A DNA stretch of 64,000 nucleotides, taken from NCBI GenBank assembly GCA_021770755.1, contig JAETQI010000005.1:62001-126000 (forward strand), given 5' to 3'. The stretch is from Lachnospiraceae bacterium. GTDB taxonomy: Bacteria; Bacillota; Clostridia; Lachnospirales; Lachnospiraceae. Positions within the stretch are counted from its first letter, which is position 1; every line of letters starts with the position of its first letter. The position numbers were made by a program, and so were the translations under genes. Below, one piece after another: positions 47,256-56,910 of the stretch. The notes beneath the pieces were generated by a model. It ran no database searches. It was given only the letters and a program-made list of their open reading frames with translations, and was not told where the DNA came from.

Positions 47256-47675
47256 TTACAATAACTCCCACAGAGCAATCACATTGCTGCATCCTATCTG
47301 ATCAAGCTCTCTGTATATCTCCTTCCAAAATCCGACTGCCGTCACAACGATACATTTGTCCTTATAGGCACATAACTCCTGCCTTGACAATATCGGAATA
47401 CTCTCGAAATCATACTGTCCGGCAATGATTTTTTTATCCGTTACCCCGATTATCTTATACTCCTCTTTTAACGCTTCATATACCAGCAGATTACCTAATT
47501 CAGCGATACCATATACAATAATCTCATCGATCCCTTTTGTGCGCAGCTGTTTTAACGGAGAGTTTCCATTTAGAAGGCATCTGATCCACGCAAATGCCGT
47601 CATCATCTTATGATCCCATTCTCCCGACTGGCTTCCGCTTTGAACCGCTATATGCAATAATTCTTCTTTACTCAT
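47256..47675 (-). CDS. Stand-alone Rossmann-like module protein (soluble)
   Basis: A 139-residue protein; the ATG at 47,675 has GGAG six bases upstream. A helical N-terminal part (about 1-45, containing AFAWIRCLLNGNSPLKQL) resembles the linker of the membrane-anchored module protein at 40,722-41,201. The module itself follows (about 48-137: EIIVYGIAELGNLLVYE, GVTDKKIIAG, KCIVVTAVGFWKEIY). No enzyme domain and no membrane segment are present. It is placed directly after the amidotransferase gene. Function unknown; regulation or assembly of the other module proteins is a possibility. Confidence 0.6.
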   Translation of the reverse strand: MSKEELLHIAVQSGSQSGEWDHKMMTAFAWIRCLLNGNSPLKQLRTKGIDEIIVYGIAELGNLLVYEALKEEYKIIGVTDKKIIAGQYDFESIPILSRQELCAYKDKCIVVTAVGFWKEIYRELDQIGCSNVIALWELL

Positions 47676-47686
47676 CACATTCTCCA

Positions 47687-49486
47687 TCATGCACAATCAA
47701 TAACCGCCTTTTTCCACAAATAAGGAACAATCTTTCTCCAGATCCGCACTCCATCACGGAATGAAACCTCCTCTTTCTGAAGAAATTCATGAACGTCAAC
47801 ACATATATCCAAAGCATTGACCAGTTCACATTCCATAAAATCCTTAGAATGAATCGTATCTACCAAAAAGTCCCGCCATTCACCCCTAAACCAATCTGCT
47901 GTTGGCGGGTTAAATCCAATCTTCACTTTCCTTTTCAGTATTTCATCGCTCATAAAAGGAGCCGCCATATCTCTAACAATCGCCTTTGTATATCCATTTC
48001 TTGTCTTCGACGTCCATGGAATAGAAAAAGCAAAGCTTACAATACGATAATCCATAAAAGGCATTCGTATTTCCACACCACTTGCCATGCTAAATCTGTC
48101 ATAGCATCTTAACAAAGTCGGCAAAGTAGTATCATGTGTCTTCATGTACAATCGTTTGCCAAGCTCATCTAACTTTGTATAATTATCTTCATTAACCCGA
48201 AATCTGCTATTCTGTTTTAACTGATGTATTACCCGTTTTATTGCCATATCAGCAGTGACATCTTTATTAATACAGGCATCATTATATGTACGAATAATCT
48301 GATCAAACTGTTTGTTCCCTATTTTTGTGTCTGCACATACTGAAAATAAATCCTCGGGATAACCACCAAATAATTCATCAGCTCCGTGGCCATCCAATGT
48401 CACCTTAATTCCTGACTCCCGTATTTCACGATACGTCTGCATATACGGGATCGGATTAGACAAATACGGATCTTCACACATATATATTTCTTTTAACAGC
48501 TCGTTTACGCCAATTCGCGGAGTAATCGTTACTCGATTCACAGGAATCCCAACATAATGTGCCGCGATTTCCGCATACTTCGTTTCATCACATATTGTGT
48601 CAGGCATATGTGCAACAAATGCATGCTGCCAATCGTTGCTTTTTCGTTCCAAGTAATCTTCTGATACACATTTCATCGCGCCTGCCACGCAGCTTGAATC
48701 AATTCCTCCACTTAACGCTGTACCAACCGGCACATCGCTGCGCATCCTGATTTTACATGCGTCTAAAAATATTCCGCGAAGCAGTTCCGTCTGCTCATCA
48801 TATGTTGGAGGAACCTCCATTAAATGGTCCAGTGTATTCCACCATCTCTTTATACGAAATGTATTATGTTGCAGAACCGCACAATGTCCCGCAGCAAGTT
48901 TTGTAATTCCCATAATGGCACATTCATCCGTTGCTTCATATTCCATACAGCTTTTGTTCCAAAAGATTCTGACATTCGGTGTCCTTTTCCTCATAATCGG
49001 AAAAAAAGCTTTCATCTCTGATGCAAAATAAAAATTCCCATCTTGCTTATAGATATATAATGGTTTGACTCCGAATCTATCCCTGCTGAGAAATAATTTC
49101 TTTTCATAATCATCCCATATAGCAAGTGCCCACATTCCATTACATTTACTCTGAAGTTCTTCCCCCCACTCCATATATCCATAAAGTAATACTTCTGTAT
49201 CTGTCTGCGTCCTAAAATGATATCCTTTTGACTCAAGCTGCCTTTTGATTTCTATAAAATTATAGACTTCTCCATTATATACAATCCAGTAGCGCCCTGA
49301 TAAATCCTGCATGGGCTGGTTCGCGTTATTACTTTGATCAAGTATCGCAAGACGCGTATGTCCAAGTGTAATGCCATCCATCTGTCTGACATCCATACCG
49401 TCAGGACCTCTGTGATGCAGTCTCTTTACGCACTCAGCTGCCTTCCCATAATCAAGTTTCCCGACACAACCAAAAATTCCACACAT
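47687..49486 (-). CDS. Asparagine synthase (glutamine-hydrolysing)-like amidotransferase
   Basis: A 599-residue protein; the ATG at 49,486 is chosen because it places the catalytic Cys at position 2 (MCGIFGCVG) and GGAG lies upstream. The N-terminal class II glutaminase has HHRGPDG, HTRLAILD and YNGEVYNF. The C-terminal synthetase has the PP-loop SGGIDSSCVAG and GHGADELFGGYP. In housekeeping contexts AsnB makes asparagine; in O-antigen and capsule loci homologues amidate sugar acids. Its place inside the glycan operon favours the latter, for example a uronamide, but this is inference. Confidence 0.85.
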   Translation of the reverse strand: MCGIFGCVGKLDYGKAAECVKRLHHRGPDGMDVRQMDGITLGHTRLAILDQSNNANQPMQDLSGRYWIVYNGEVYNFIEIKRQLESKGYHFRTQTDTEVLLYGYMEWGEELQSKCNGMWALAIWDDYEKKLFLSRDRFGVKPLYIYKQDGNFYFASEMKAFFPIMRKRTPNVRIFWNKSCMEYEATDECAIMGITKLAAGHCAVLQHNTFRIKRWWNTLDHLMEVPPTYDEQTELLRGIFLDACKIRMRSDVPVGTALSGGIDSSCVAGAMKCVSEDYLERKSNDWQHAFVAHMPDTICDETKYAEIAAHYVGIPVNRVTITPRIGVNELLKEIYMCEDPYLSNPIPYMQTYREIRESGIKVTLDGHGADELFGGYPEDLFSVCADTKIGNKQFDQIIRTYNDACINKDVTADMAIKRVIHQLKQNSRFRVNEDNYTKLDELGKRLYMKTHDTTLPTLLRCYDRFSMASGVEIRMPFMDYRIVSFAFSIPWTSKTRNGYTKAIVRDMAAPFMSDEILKRKVKIGFNPPTADWFRGEWRDFLVDTIHSKDFMECELVNALDICVDVHEFLQKEEVSFRDGVRIWRKIVPYLWKKAVIDCA

Positions 49487-49504
49487 TTTTATCAACGCTC
49501 CGTC

Positions 49505-51130
49505 TCATAGTTCTTTAAAAAACTGAATTAACTTGTCTATATGCCTGTCTATATCCAATTCCTGTCTTGCCAGCACAGCCTTTTGTCTCCACTCTTCTTT
49601 ATGTTCCTGCAAATAATCTATATCCAGACGCTGCAAAGACATACGCACAACCGCCCCGTACTTGTCCAGAAAATCTACCTGTTTGCGCGGCATGATTGTA
49701 ACAACGGGAATCCCTGCATCAATAAAATCGTAAAACCTGTGGGATGCTGAATTTACATTCCCACTTCCATAATACTTACCTGTACCACATACAATTTGCA
49801 TATTCATGGGAATCTCTTTTCCCTCGGTATAAAATTCACATCCATAGTCGTAGTCCTGCAATCTATTGACCAACTGGCTATGCTCTACTTCCCAAAAAAA
49901 TCTTATGTTTGAATATTGCTCTTCTATTTGCTTAGCTTTCTCAAAATCTTCTTTACAATAATATCCAATAAAAATATCTAAAATACAGTTCTCTTTATTG
50001 CCCAATACATCTGCTATGTCATTTAACGAAGAAAATGTTTCATACCCATCAGGAACATCTCCCTTTTGCGAATAATACCCAAAAAAACCTTCCACATTAC
50101 AAAGCTTCAAAATCTTTTCATCTACCCGTTTTTTCCATTCATTATCTTTAATATATCCACCGCAATAATCATGAAACTGTATTGATTTCCCCTTATATGA
50201 AAATCCTTTTTCTTTCTCAAGATACTCTTTGGAAAACCATCTCCACACCACACCATCTGCATTTTCCAATGCATACTTTTCACTTGACAACAAGGCTGTG
50301 TCTTCTATGACACACCCATCATTCAACACATCATATAGCCCTAACACTATCGGTCTAAAATGCATTTTATAACGCAGCACAATTTCCAGCCAAATACAAT
50401 TTCCCCATATCGGTTGATAATAATATACTAATGGTCTATATTGGAGTGCGTTATACATCATTTCTTCTTCATCATTGCATCGAATATAAGATATGCCACG
50501 TTGATGCATCTCACTTGCAAATCCCTCCCGTAGCGATCCATATATTATTACAACAACATCATATCCTTTCTTTTTTAATGCCGCTATCATTTTTATATTT
50601 CTGGGAAGCAGCTGCCCTGTTATATATACAATCTCGTTTTCATTAAAATCACATCGCGACTGACAAGATATTACTTTCTCTTTAATATGCAGACCACTCT
50701 CGCCCGTATCAGGATTGTCATACATATGCTTTTTCATAATGTAGTCTGTAAACTTTTTGTAATCTAATCCTCGATAAAGCTTTATCATATTTTTATATGA
50801 TCTTATATAATCTGCTGCCACTATTACATTTTTAAATCCTGCTATTTGTGTATTAGCTATTATTTCATCTATATATTGACTTGTAACAGCAATCAAAACT
50901 GCTACCGTCTCTTTATCACACTGTATACCACTAATTTCTTTTACTTCTATATCCTCAAACCACTTTGTGTCCCTTAACTCTGAAACCGCAAAACAGATAA
51001 TTCTTTCTTGTAAACCACTTTTACACAATAAAGGATATATCCTTTCTGCAAACCAACCCGCACCATATATAATTATTTCTTCATATCCCTGCAAAACATC
51101 ATTCAAAATATAATCAAAAAACCGCATCAT
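49505..51130 (-). CDS. Rossmann-like module fused to GT-B glycosyltransferase
   Basis: A 541-residue protein. The module is at about 15-120 (EIIIYGAGWFAERIYP, CFAVSELRDTKW, AVLIAVTSQYIDEI). The remaining part (about 165-535) looks like a GT-B glycosyltransferase: an N-terminal Rossmann half (ENEIVYITGQLLPRN, YDVVVIIYGS) and a C-terminal half ending SASHRFYDFIDAGIPVVTIM, the donor-site helix of GT4-like enzymes. The donor is unknown. AGGACAGGG precedes two consecutive ATG codons. It is the right-most gene that carries the module in fused form. Confidence 0.75.
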   Translation of the reverse strand: MMRFFDYILNDVLQGYEEIIIYGAGWFAERIYPLLCKSGLQERIICFAVSELRDTKWFEDIEVKEISGIQCDKETVAVLIAVTSQYIDEIIANTQIAGFKNVIVAADYIRSYKNMIKLYRGLDYKKFTDYIMKKHMYDNPDTGESGLHIKEKVISCQSRCDFNENEIVYITGQLLPRNIKMIAALKKKGYDVVVIIYGSLREGFASEMHQRGISYIRCNDEEEMMYNALQYRPLVYYYQPIWGNCIWLEIVLRYKMHFRPIVLGLYDVLNDGCVIEDTALLSSEKYALENADGVVWRWFSKEYLEKEKGFSYKGKSIQFHDYCGGYIKDNEWKKRVDEKILKLCNVEGFFGYYSQKGDVPDGYETFSSLNDIADVLGNKENCILDIFIGYYCKEDFEKAKQIEEQYSNIRFFWEVEHSQLVNRLQDYDYGCEFYTEGKEIPMNMQIVCGTGKYYGSGNVNSASHRFYDFIDAGIPVVTIMPRKQVDFLDKYGAVVRMSLQRLDIDYLQEHKEEWRQKAVLARQELDIDRHIDKLIQFFKEL

Positions 51131-51153
51131 CCCTGTCCTTTCCTAATTGGTGA

Positions 51154-52398
51154 CTAAATACTGCAGTATATCTGTGCGCCAATATTATTTTTTGCCCTAG
51201 CATTTTTTTCCTTGATATATTCTTTTTCCACCCCATAAATCAGGGTTTCCAGACAAACCCTTTTCCTTTCAAGTACCTTTTTGTCAAACAAATCATTTAA
51301 CAGATATTGGATTGCTTCCTCAGACAAAACCCAATTCTCAATCTTGCCTGACATTGTTTTCATATCAATGCAATATATTTTACAATCTCGTCTTGAGACT
51401 ATTCGCAAATTGCCATCCAAGCCACAACCCCATAACGAGAATGCAGGCATCCCTTTATGATTATAATAATTTTCTTTCAACTGCTCTGTCTGAATCTGGA
51501 AAAGTTGTATCTGCATCGTATCTGTGTTAATTCGCATAATACTATTCGAAAAATAAGGCAAAATACACAAACTGTTTTTATTACAAAAACCTTCCTCACA
51601 AAATAAATTCATACTTGAAGGAGCATAGGCTCTTTTCTCAGTATATGCATACCAATCAACCATCTCGCCCATTTCGTCCACAGAAAACAGTTTAAATTCT
51701 GCCGGAATATTTTCTACCTCAAAAAATTCGTTTGTATCCAGATTCCATTTGATAATCCCATAATTTCTTCCTATAATCCAACCATTTCCTGCATCATGAT
51801 ACAACAATGCACAGCCACAAATATCGCCAGGTATAAAATGTTCTGCAAATTCATACGTCTCTATGTCAAAGGAGATAATCTCTTCCTTGTTCCTCACAGG
51901 CATATATATCTTTCCTTTATAGATAATACTTTTCGCACCTATTATAACTTCTGCGTCATTGCACTCAACATTAAATACATGTACAATTTTTTCTTCCTTT
52001 ATATTTAGTACAATAATCTTTCGCACGTTCCACCCTGCCACAATATATAGGTTGTCTTGCATAATTCCAGCACAAGTACAAGCCATCTCAATATATTTAT
52101 CACTATCCTTTATTAACAATTTATTTATCTTACAACTCTCTATATCATAAATCAAAATATCTTTGGCCAAATTAGGCAGGCAAAATAGTTTATTACCATA
52201 TTTTATTATCTGTTGGTATTTATTACTTTCTGATACAGATAAACCCGGCAATTTACAGATAATACGTATTTCTTTTTTATCAATATCCGCACAAAATATA
52301 TACTTTAATCTATGACCTATAAACCAAACTTTCCCATCCTCATTCCATGCAAAATCCATATCAAGTATATTAGTCCAAAGACTTTCTGGTAGATTCAT
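51154..52398 (-). CDS. Predicted beta-propeller (Kelch/WD-like) protein
   Basis: A 414-residue protein without signal peptide. It shows repeated units of about 45-50 residues with alternating hydrophobic strands and patterns such as VWFIGHRLKYIFCADID, LYIVAGWNVRKIIVLN, IYMPVRNKEEIISFDIET and WIIGRNYGIIKWNLDT, suggesting a six- or seven-bladed propeller. There is no recognisable catalytic motif. Propellers in glycan loci can be lyases, epimerases or binding platforms. GAGGG precedes the ATG. It is unusual to find such a protein between a glycosyltransferase and a methyltransferase. Confidence 0.6.
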   Translation of the reverse strand: MNLPESLWTNILDMDFAWNEDGKVWFIGHRLKYIFCADIDKKEIRIICKLPGLSVSESNKYQQIIKYGNKLFCLPNLAKDILIYDIESCKINKLLIKDSDKYIEMACTCAGIMQDNLYIVAGWNVRKIIVLNIKEEKIVHVFNVECNDAEVIIGAKSIIYKGKIYMPVRNKEEIISFDIETYEFAEHFIPGDICGCALLYHDAGNGWIIGRNYGIIKWNLDTNEFFEVENIPAEFKLFSVDEMGEMVDWYAYTEKRAYAPSSMNLFCEEGFCNKNSLCILPYFSNSIMRINTDTMQIQLFQIQTEQLKENYYNHKGMPAFSLWGCGLDGNLRIVSRRDCKIYCIDMKTMSGKIENWVLSEEAIQYLLNDLFDKKVLERKRVCLETLIYGVEKEYIKEKNARAKNNIGAQIYCSI

Positions 52399-52484
52399 TA
52401 TATTGCCCTCTTACTTTTAATTATCAATCAAAACTTTACTTATTAACCTCAATTTTCAAATCTACTAACTGGTTTCGAAAGATC

Positions 52485-53615
52485 TCATTTTTTCATAAAA
52501 CTTATATATTGCATTGTCTTGCCAAAAGAGTTCATAAATGTTTTATATTCATTCCACTTTATCTCGTCAGCATTATTCAATTTATCAATTAACCTAGTTA
52601 TTTCATTATTAAAATCTTTAATTGTAGAATTAATCGTATTATCTGAGACACGAATAATCGCATCTTTTAACTCTGAAATTTTAAAATTCTCTTCCTCTAC
52701 TTTTCTGGCAATATCATTTGCATTTATAATTGCATCTTCTAACTGACGATTTTCTTCTGCGGTTCTATAAACATCATTCATATCTCCCGCCACCAAAAAC
52801 ATATGCTTCTTTTTATCATACTGATCCATGTAAGATGCAATATAATCATAGTCAATATCCTTATACCAAGAATAATCAGTAAATATATGTTGTGATGATC
52901 CCAATACATCAAAATCATCTTTATAACAATCGATTGCCATGCTCATGGTCATCCAATCGTGTTTCAGAATAATGGGTGCAAATATTTGATCCTCTATCCA
53001 GTCTTCAACTGATCTGCTCATTCCATTTAATGACCGCAGCTGAGAGTCTAAAATAATCTTCAAAGCCTCTATCTTCTCTTTATAATCTATAATTCCTTTC
53101 GTCATATACTGTAATAAAACACGTTTCATCTTTTCAACATACAGTCCAATCTCATCCATGCACGTCACTATAATGATTGAATTTTCATGACCATAATTTG
53201 ATAATAATGCCATCCACTCTTTCCAATTTTCCATCCCATGAATGATACCCTCTGTTATTATAATATCATACTTCTTAGATAGCTTAAGCTCTTCCAGTGT
53301 CTCAGCATATACTGTATAAGTATCATCCGGAACATTTTTCTCTTTAAATTTTTGATAAAGTTCCTCCCTTGCTACTTTGTTCGGTTCCACTAAATCTATA
53401 TGCTTTACTTCCCATTCCGTTAATAACGGAAGCGAATTGTGACCTGCTCCAGGACCTATTTCCAGAACACTACTTCCTCTAAATGCCAGCATTGGAATAC
53501 CTAATTGCCTATATAGTTTTTTTCTTCTTGCTACATGCTTTTTCCAATCATCATCTACCCCATGCTCTGTACTTATTGAGCGTCTCTGATAATAAGATAG
53601 TAAAGACTCTCTCAT
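52485..53615 (-). CDS. Class I SAM methyltransferase with C-terminal coiled coil
   Basis: A 376-residue protein. The SAM-binding domain (about 35-200) has motif I VLEIGPGAGHNSLPLL, the acidic end of strand 2 in IDLVEPN, and DIIITEGIIHGM. Residues about 280-370 form a long charged helix (AEENRQLEDAIINANDIARK, KISELKDAII) likely to be a coiled coil. The target is probably a sugar or small metabolite of the pathway. A strong AAGGAGG site precedes the ATG. Coiled coils of this kind are common in glycan chain-length or scaffold proteins, so a structural role is possible. Confidence 0.75.
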   Translation of the reverse strand: MRESLLSYYQRRSISTEHGVDDDWKKHVARRKKLYRQLGIPMLAFRGSSVLEIGPGAGHNSLPLLTEWEVKHIDLVEPNKVAREELYQKFKEKNVPDDTYTVYAETLEELKLSKKYDIIITEGIIHGMENWKEWMALLSNYGHENSIIIVTCMDEIGLYVEKMKRVLLQYMTKGIIDYKEKIEALKIILDSQLRSLNGMSRSVEDWIEDQIFAPIILKHDWMTMSMAIDCYKDDFDVLGSSQHIFTDYSWYKDIDYDYIASYMDQYDKKKHMFLVAGDMNDVYRTAEENRQLEDAIINANDIARKVEEENFKISELKDAIIRVSDNTINSTIKDFNNEITRLIDKLNNADEIKWNEYKTFMNSFGKTMQYISFMKK

Positions 53616-53640
53616 AAGCCTTTTCCTCCTTACTAAACCA

Positions 53641-55095
53641 CTAAAAATGAATACCCAGTTTTCTGCGTGTCTGCTTTCTATGTTCTTTTAATTCTTCTTC
53701 TGTACACTCCATAACCCTACATGCACGCCTTCTTCTCTCCGGTGTTGAGAAATTAATTCTATCCCATTCATAAGCACGTAGTACCATTAACTCTTCCGGT
53801 GTAAACTCATCTGTTGTGATACTTCCCCTCGCAAACCCAAAATTTGCCTGATTATCATAAAATGAGAAATCCTCTGGCAGTAACTTTTGCTCTTTTGCTA
53901 CATAATACAAATCCGTCTTGGGCAGCACGGTAGCTATATGGAATAAACACATATCAATATCACAGCTTTCTGCAAAACGAAATGTTTCCCGTATTTCCTC
54001 CCATGTTTCACCTGGAAATCCGATAATAAAATCTGCTGTCATTAAAATATCATATTTTCTGAATAATTTTACCAATGGTGGAATTATCTCTAACTTTAAC
54101 GGCTTTCTGATTATTTGATGAAGTACACGTTCACATCCCGATTCAATCGCAATACCAATTCTTGAAAAACCTGCACGTTTCATTAATTTAAGAATATCTT
54201 CATCCAGATGCCACGCTGCCAATGTTCCAACTTTCAATTCTAAATTGTAATTCCGATCAATAATACCTTGAAAAATAGCCTCTGCACGCTTCCGATCAGT
54301 CAGTATAGAATCATCAACAAACGTAATACACTCTACATGATATTCTTTTACAAGATAATCTATTTCGTCTAACACATCTTCTGGTTTTCTAAACGCAGTT
54401 TTTCGTCCGCTGATCGTCCTTGTCGCACAAAAGATACAATTATTTGGGCAGCCAAATGATGTAATTATTGACACATTTCGCTTATTTGTTGAGGCCACAA
54501 AATTAGAAACATTCCTATCCTGATATGAAATGTATTTTTCCAAATCTATCAAACTGTAATCTGGTTGTACCATTTCCTGCACATCTCCAATATATGTATC
54601 TATAGGATTAAATATTTCTTCACCATTTTTGCGATATACAAGCCCATGAAACTTACTGATTTCTTCTGTATTTTTTTCCAAAATATATGTTACTAGCTTA
54701 TCTAATCTTTCCTCTGCATATCCAATCATTGCATAATCTACGTTTTCATCCTTTATAACATCTTCTGCCAGCACAGTGGGATATACTCCCCCCATCACCA
54801 CTATACACTTTGATGAAACTTCTTTCGTTATCTGGGCAAGCATATGATATGCTTTATGATATTCTGCAGATAAAGCAGTAATCAACACTACTTCAGGATT
54901 AATCTTTGCAATTCTCTCTTTTGTTTCTTCTACAGTAAGCCTGTCTGCATTCGCATCAATTAAAGACAAATCTACAATCGGTTTTAAAATCCTTGTCAGA
55001 ATAGGTACTGAAAGCGTTGGCTCATCCCAAGGTCTCATGCCAAACCATGAATAATGTGCCACCAATATTGTCACCTTTCTATCCTTTAATCCCAT
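53641..55095 (-). CDS. Cobalamin-binding radical SAM enzyme
   Basis: A 484-residue protein; the ATG at 55,095 has GAGGG six bases upstream. The N-terminal B12-binding-like domain (about 1-150) has LTRILKPIVDLSLIDANAD and VVMGGVYPTVLAEDV. The radical SAM core starts near 200 with GCPNNCIFCATR (CxxxCxxC) and continues with TFVDDSILTDRKR and GIAIESGCERVL. Such class B enzymes methylate unactivated carbons or do rearrangements. In a sugar locus C-methylation of a glycan is plausible. Whether cobalamin is really bound cannot be read from the sequence, because the DxHxxG motif is not obvious. Confidence 0.78.
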   Translation of the reverse strand: MGLKDRKVTILVAHYSWFGMRPWDEPTLSVPILTRILKPIVDLSLIDANADRLTVEETKERIAKINPEVVLITALSAEYHKAYHMLAQITKEVSSKCIVVMGGVYPTVLAEDVIKDENVDYAMIGYAEERLDKLVTYILEKNTEEISKFHGLVYRKNGEEIFNPIDTYIGDVQEMVQPDYSLIDLEKYISYQDRNVSNFVASTNKRNVSIITSFGCPNNCIFCATRTISGRKTAFRKPEDVLDEIDYLVKEYHVECITFVDDSILTDRKRAEAIFQGIIDRNYNLELKVGTLAAWHLDEDILKLMKRAGFSRIGIAIESGCERVLHQIIRKPLKLEIIPPLVKLFRKYDILMTADFIIGFPGETWEEIRETFRFAESCDIDMCLFHIATVLPKTDLYYVAKEQKLLPEDFSFYDNQANFGFARGSITTDEFTPEELMVLRAYEWDRINFSTPERRRRACRVMECTEEELKEHRKQTRRKLGIHF

Positions 55096-55243
55096 TTCAA
55101 ACCCTCTCTTTCTAAATATAAACAATTCCAAATACCTTTATGCTATTCAGTATACCGGTCCCTACTATGTATCTATACCTGCAAAATATTACAAATATGA
55201 TGCACTCACCCACTGGAGATTTCCACTTTTCTCGAATCCCCAA

Positions 55244-56320
55244 TCATATCAAACAATTCTCTTTCAAAACACTAAGTACCTTCTCAACATTCTCCAACGG
55301 CTGATTTGGCCCACTCGGAAGAAATAAAATCTTGCATTGCAATTCACATGAAGTATGGTATATATTTTTCTCCTGCTTTAAATACGGTGCCGTATGCAAT
55401 GGCATGCCCAGAGGTCTGCTTATAATCCCATTCTCATGCAAGATTCTACGTACAAGATTGCGGTTATCACACACAATGTCAACAAGATAATGAATTTCCT
55501 GTTCTCTGTTCTCTATAAAGTTAATTCCTTCTACATTTTTTAGTTCTTCTCTGTATATTTCCTCGATTTGATTCACATGCGCTACTTTTTCCTCCAAACG
55601 CTCCAATTGTCCCAATCCAATAGCTGCCAGCACGTCTGGAAGCTTAAAATTAAATCCTGGATAATAATACGCATCTCCTTCAAATACAGACTTCATTCCC
55701 TGTGTCTTTATAATCCGCATCCGTTCATACAGTTCCTTATTGCGTGTTACTACCATGCCGCCATTGACTGTCGTGAGCAGCTTTGTTATTCCAAAGGAAA
55801 AGCATCCTATATCTGCCAGGGTTCCCGCTTTTCCATCGTTATTTCCAGACATAAACGCCTGACATGCATCATCAATCACATAAATGCCCTTTTTCCCATA
55901 CCGTTCTCTCAGTTCTTTGCTCCATGCCGTTCTTCCATTTATATCAACAGTCAAAATAGCCTTTGTTTTATCTGTTATCAACCCATCTACAGATTCCAAA
56001 TCCAGTATTGGCCGATCTTTTTCTGTTGGAGCCAACACTATTTTTGCTCCCAACAGACAGACAGCATTTGCTGTAGCGATAAATGTCAGATCCGGAACAA
56101 TCACTTCATCCCCATGTTTGATTCCAATCGCCATAAGGGCCAGTGCCAATGCCGCCGATCCACTTGCTGTTCCCAGCACATATGGTACTTGCAGAAGTTC
56201 CCCCATCTTTCGTTCAAATTCTGCCAGTACAGGACCTTCCATAATATTGCGTTCTTCAACACTTTTTTGCAATAAGTCCAAATCCCTTTTCGTTATTTCA
56301 TTGTTCCATACCTGTATCAT
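55244..56320 (-). CDS. DegT/DnrJ/EryC1/StrS sugar aminotransferase
   Basis: A 358-residue PLP enzyme. The fold-type I motifs include GTASGSAALALALMAIG, VIVPDLTFIATANAV, VIDDACQAF and FSFGITKLLTTVNGGM, which carries the active-site Lys of the family (G-x-x-K). It transfers an amino group from glutamate to a keto-sugar nucleotide (for example UDP-4-keto or 3-keto sugars). The ATG overlaps the previous stop (ATGA), so it is coupled to the cupin gene. It is a second, distinct aminotransferase in addition to the PseC-like one. Substrate unassigned. Confidence 0.85.
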   Translation of the reverse strand: MIQVWNNEITKRDLDLLQKSVEERNIMEGPVLAEFERKMGELLQVPYVLGTASGSAALALALMAIGIKHGDEVIVPDLTFIATANAVCLLGAKIVLAPTEKDRPILDLESVDGLITDKTKAILTVDINGRTAWSKELRERYGKKGIYVIDDACQAFMSGNNDGKAGTLADIGCFSFGITKLLTTVNGGMVVTRNKELYERMRIIKTQGMKSVFEGDAYYYPGFNFKLPDVLAAIGLGQLERLEEKVAHVNQIEEIYREELKNVEGINFIENREQEIHYLVDIVCDNRNLVRRILHENGIISRPLGMPLHTAPYLKQEKNIYHTSCELQCKILFLPSGPNQPLENVEKVLSVLKENCLI

Positions 56321-56853
56321 TTTAGATTCCTTATCTTTGCATGATCATTTACTAATCTCATCGCTTTTCTTACTATTTCCTGATTAAATGCCCTTACTTC
56401 GTCCTCGTTATTGCGATCAGGTGCCCATGCCGGAAATGTATTTGAATTTTCATGAAATGGTCCTTCCTTAATTTCAATATATACTGCCACGTCCGTCAAT
56501 GGTATTGTCAAATGAAACTGATCTTTCTTACACCGATAATAAAATCTTTCCTCCGGGTCTAAAATGAACGCCTCTTGTATCTCCCCATTTTCTCCAAATA
56601 GGGCCACAAGCAATTTTCCGCGCAGAATAATGTTGGATTCTGTTGTTTCTGTATGCTTATCTGGATATTTTAAGTCTTTCCTCGTTGTCACAAGAACCAT
56701 TTCATGCAGCGTATCCTTTGTATTTTGATGCAGACAATACCTGTACTTCCCCTTGGGATGGCCTAAAGCCTTTTGTATCAATTCATCCACAAGTTTTTGT
56801 GTCACAAAACAAGTCTCATCTACACTAAATTCTGCAAAACAATTTTCAGACAT
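56317..56853 (-). CDS. WbuC-like cupin
   Basis: A 178-residue protein. A small cupin fold is suggested by KYRYCLHQNTKDTLHEMVLV, HTETTESNIILRGKLLVALF and EERFYYRCKKDQFHLTIPL, the layout of WbuC-type proteins found in O-antigen loci (metal-binding His residues are present in the first and last strand groups). The function of WbuC is not defined; a sugar-nucleotide isomerase or deacylase has been proposed for related cupins. A GGGGAG site precedes the ATG. It lies directly before the aminotransferase, with a 4-base overlap. Confidence 0.75.
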   Translation of the reverse strand: MSENCFAEFSVDETCFVTQKLVDELIQKALGHPKGKYRYCLHQNTKDTLHEMVLVTTRKDLKYPDKHTETTESNIILRGKLLVALFGENGEIQEAFILDPEERFYYRCKKDQFHLTIPLTDVAVYIEIKEGPFHENSNTFPAWAPDRNNEDEVRAFNQEIVRKAMRLVNDHAKIRNLK

Positions 56854-56910
56854 TCAAACTCCCCTTTTCTCATAAGACTCTCTAACATTACATTCATTCT
56901 GACGGACATG

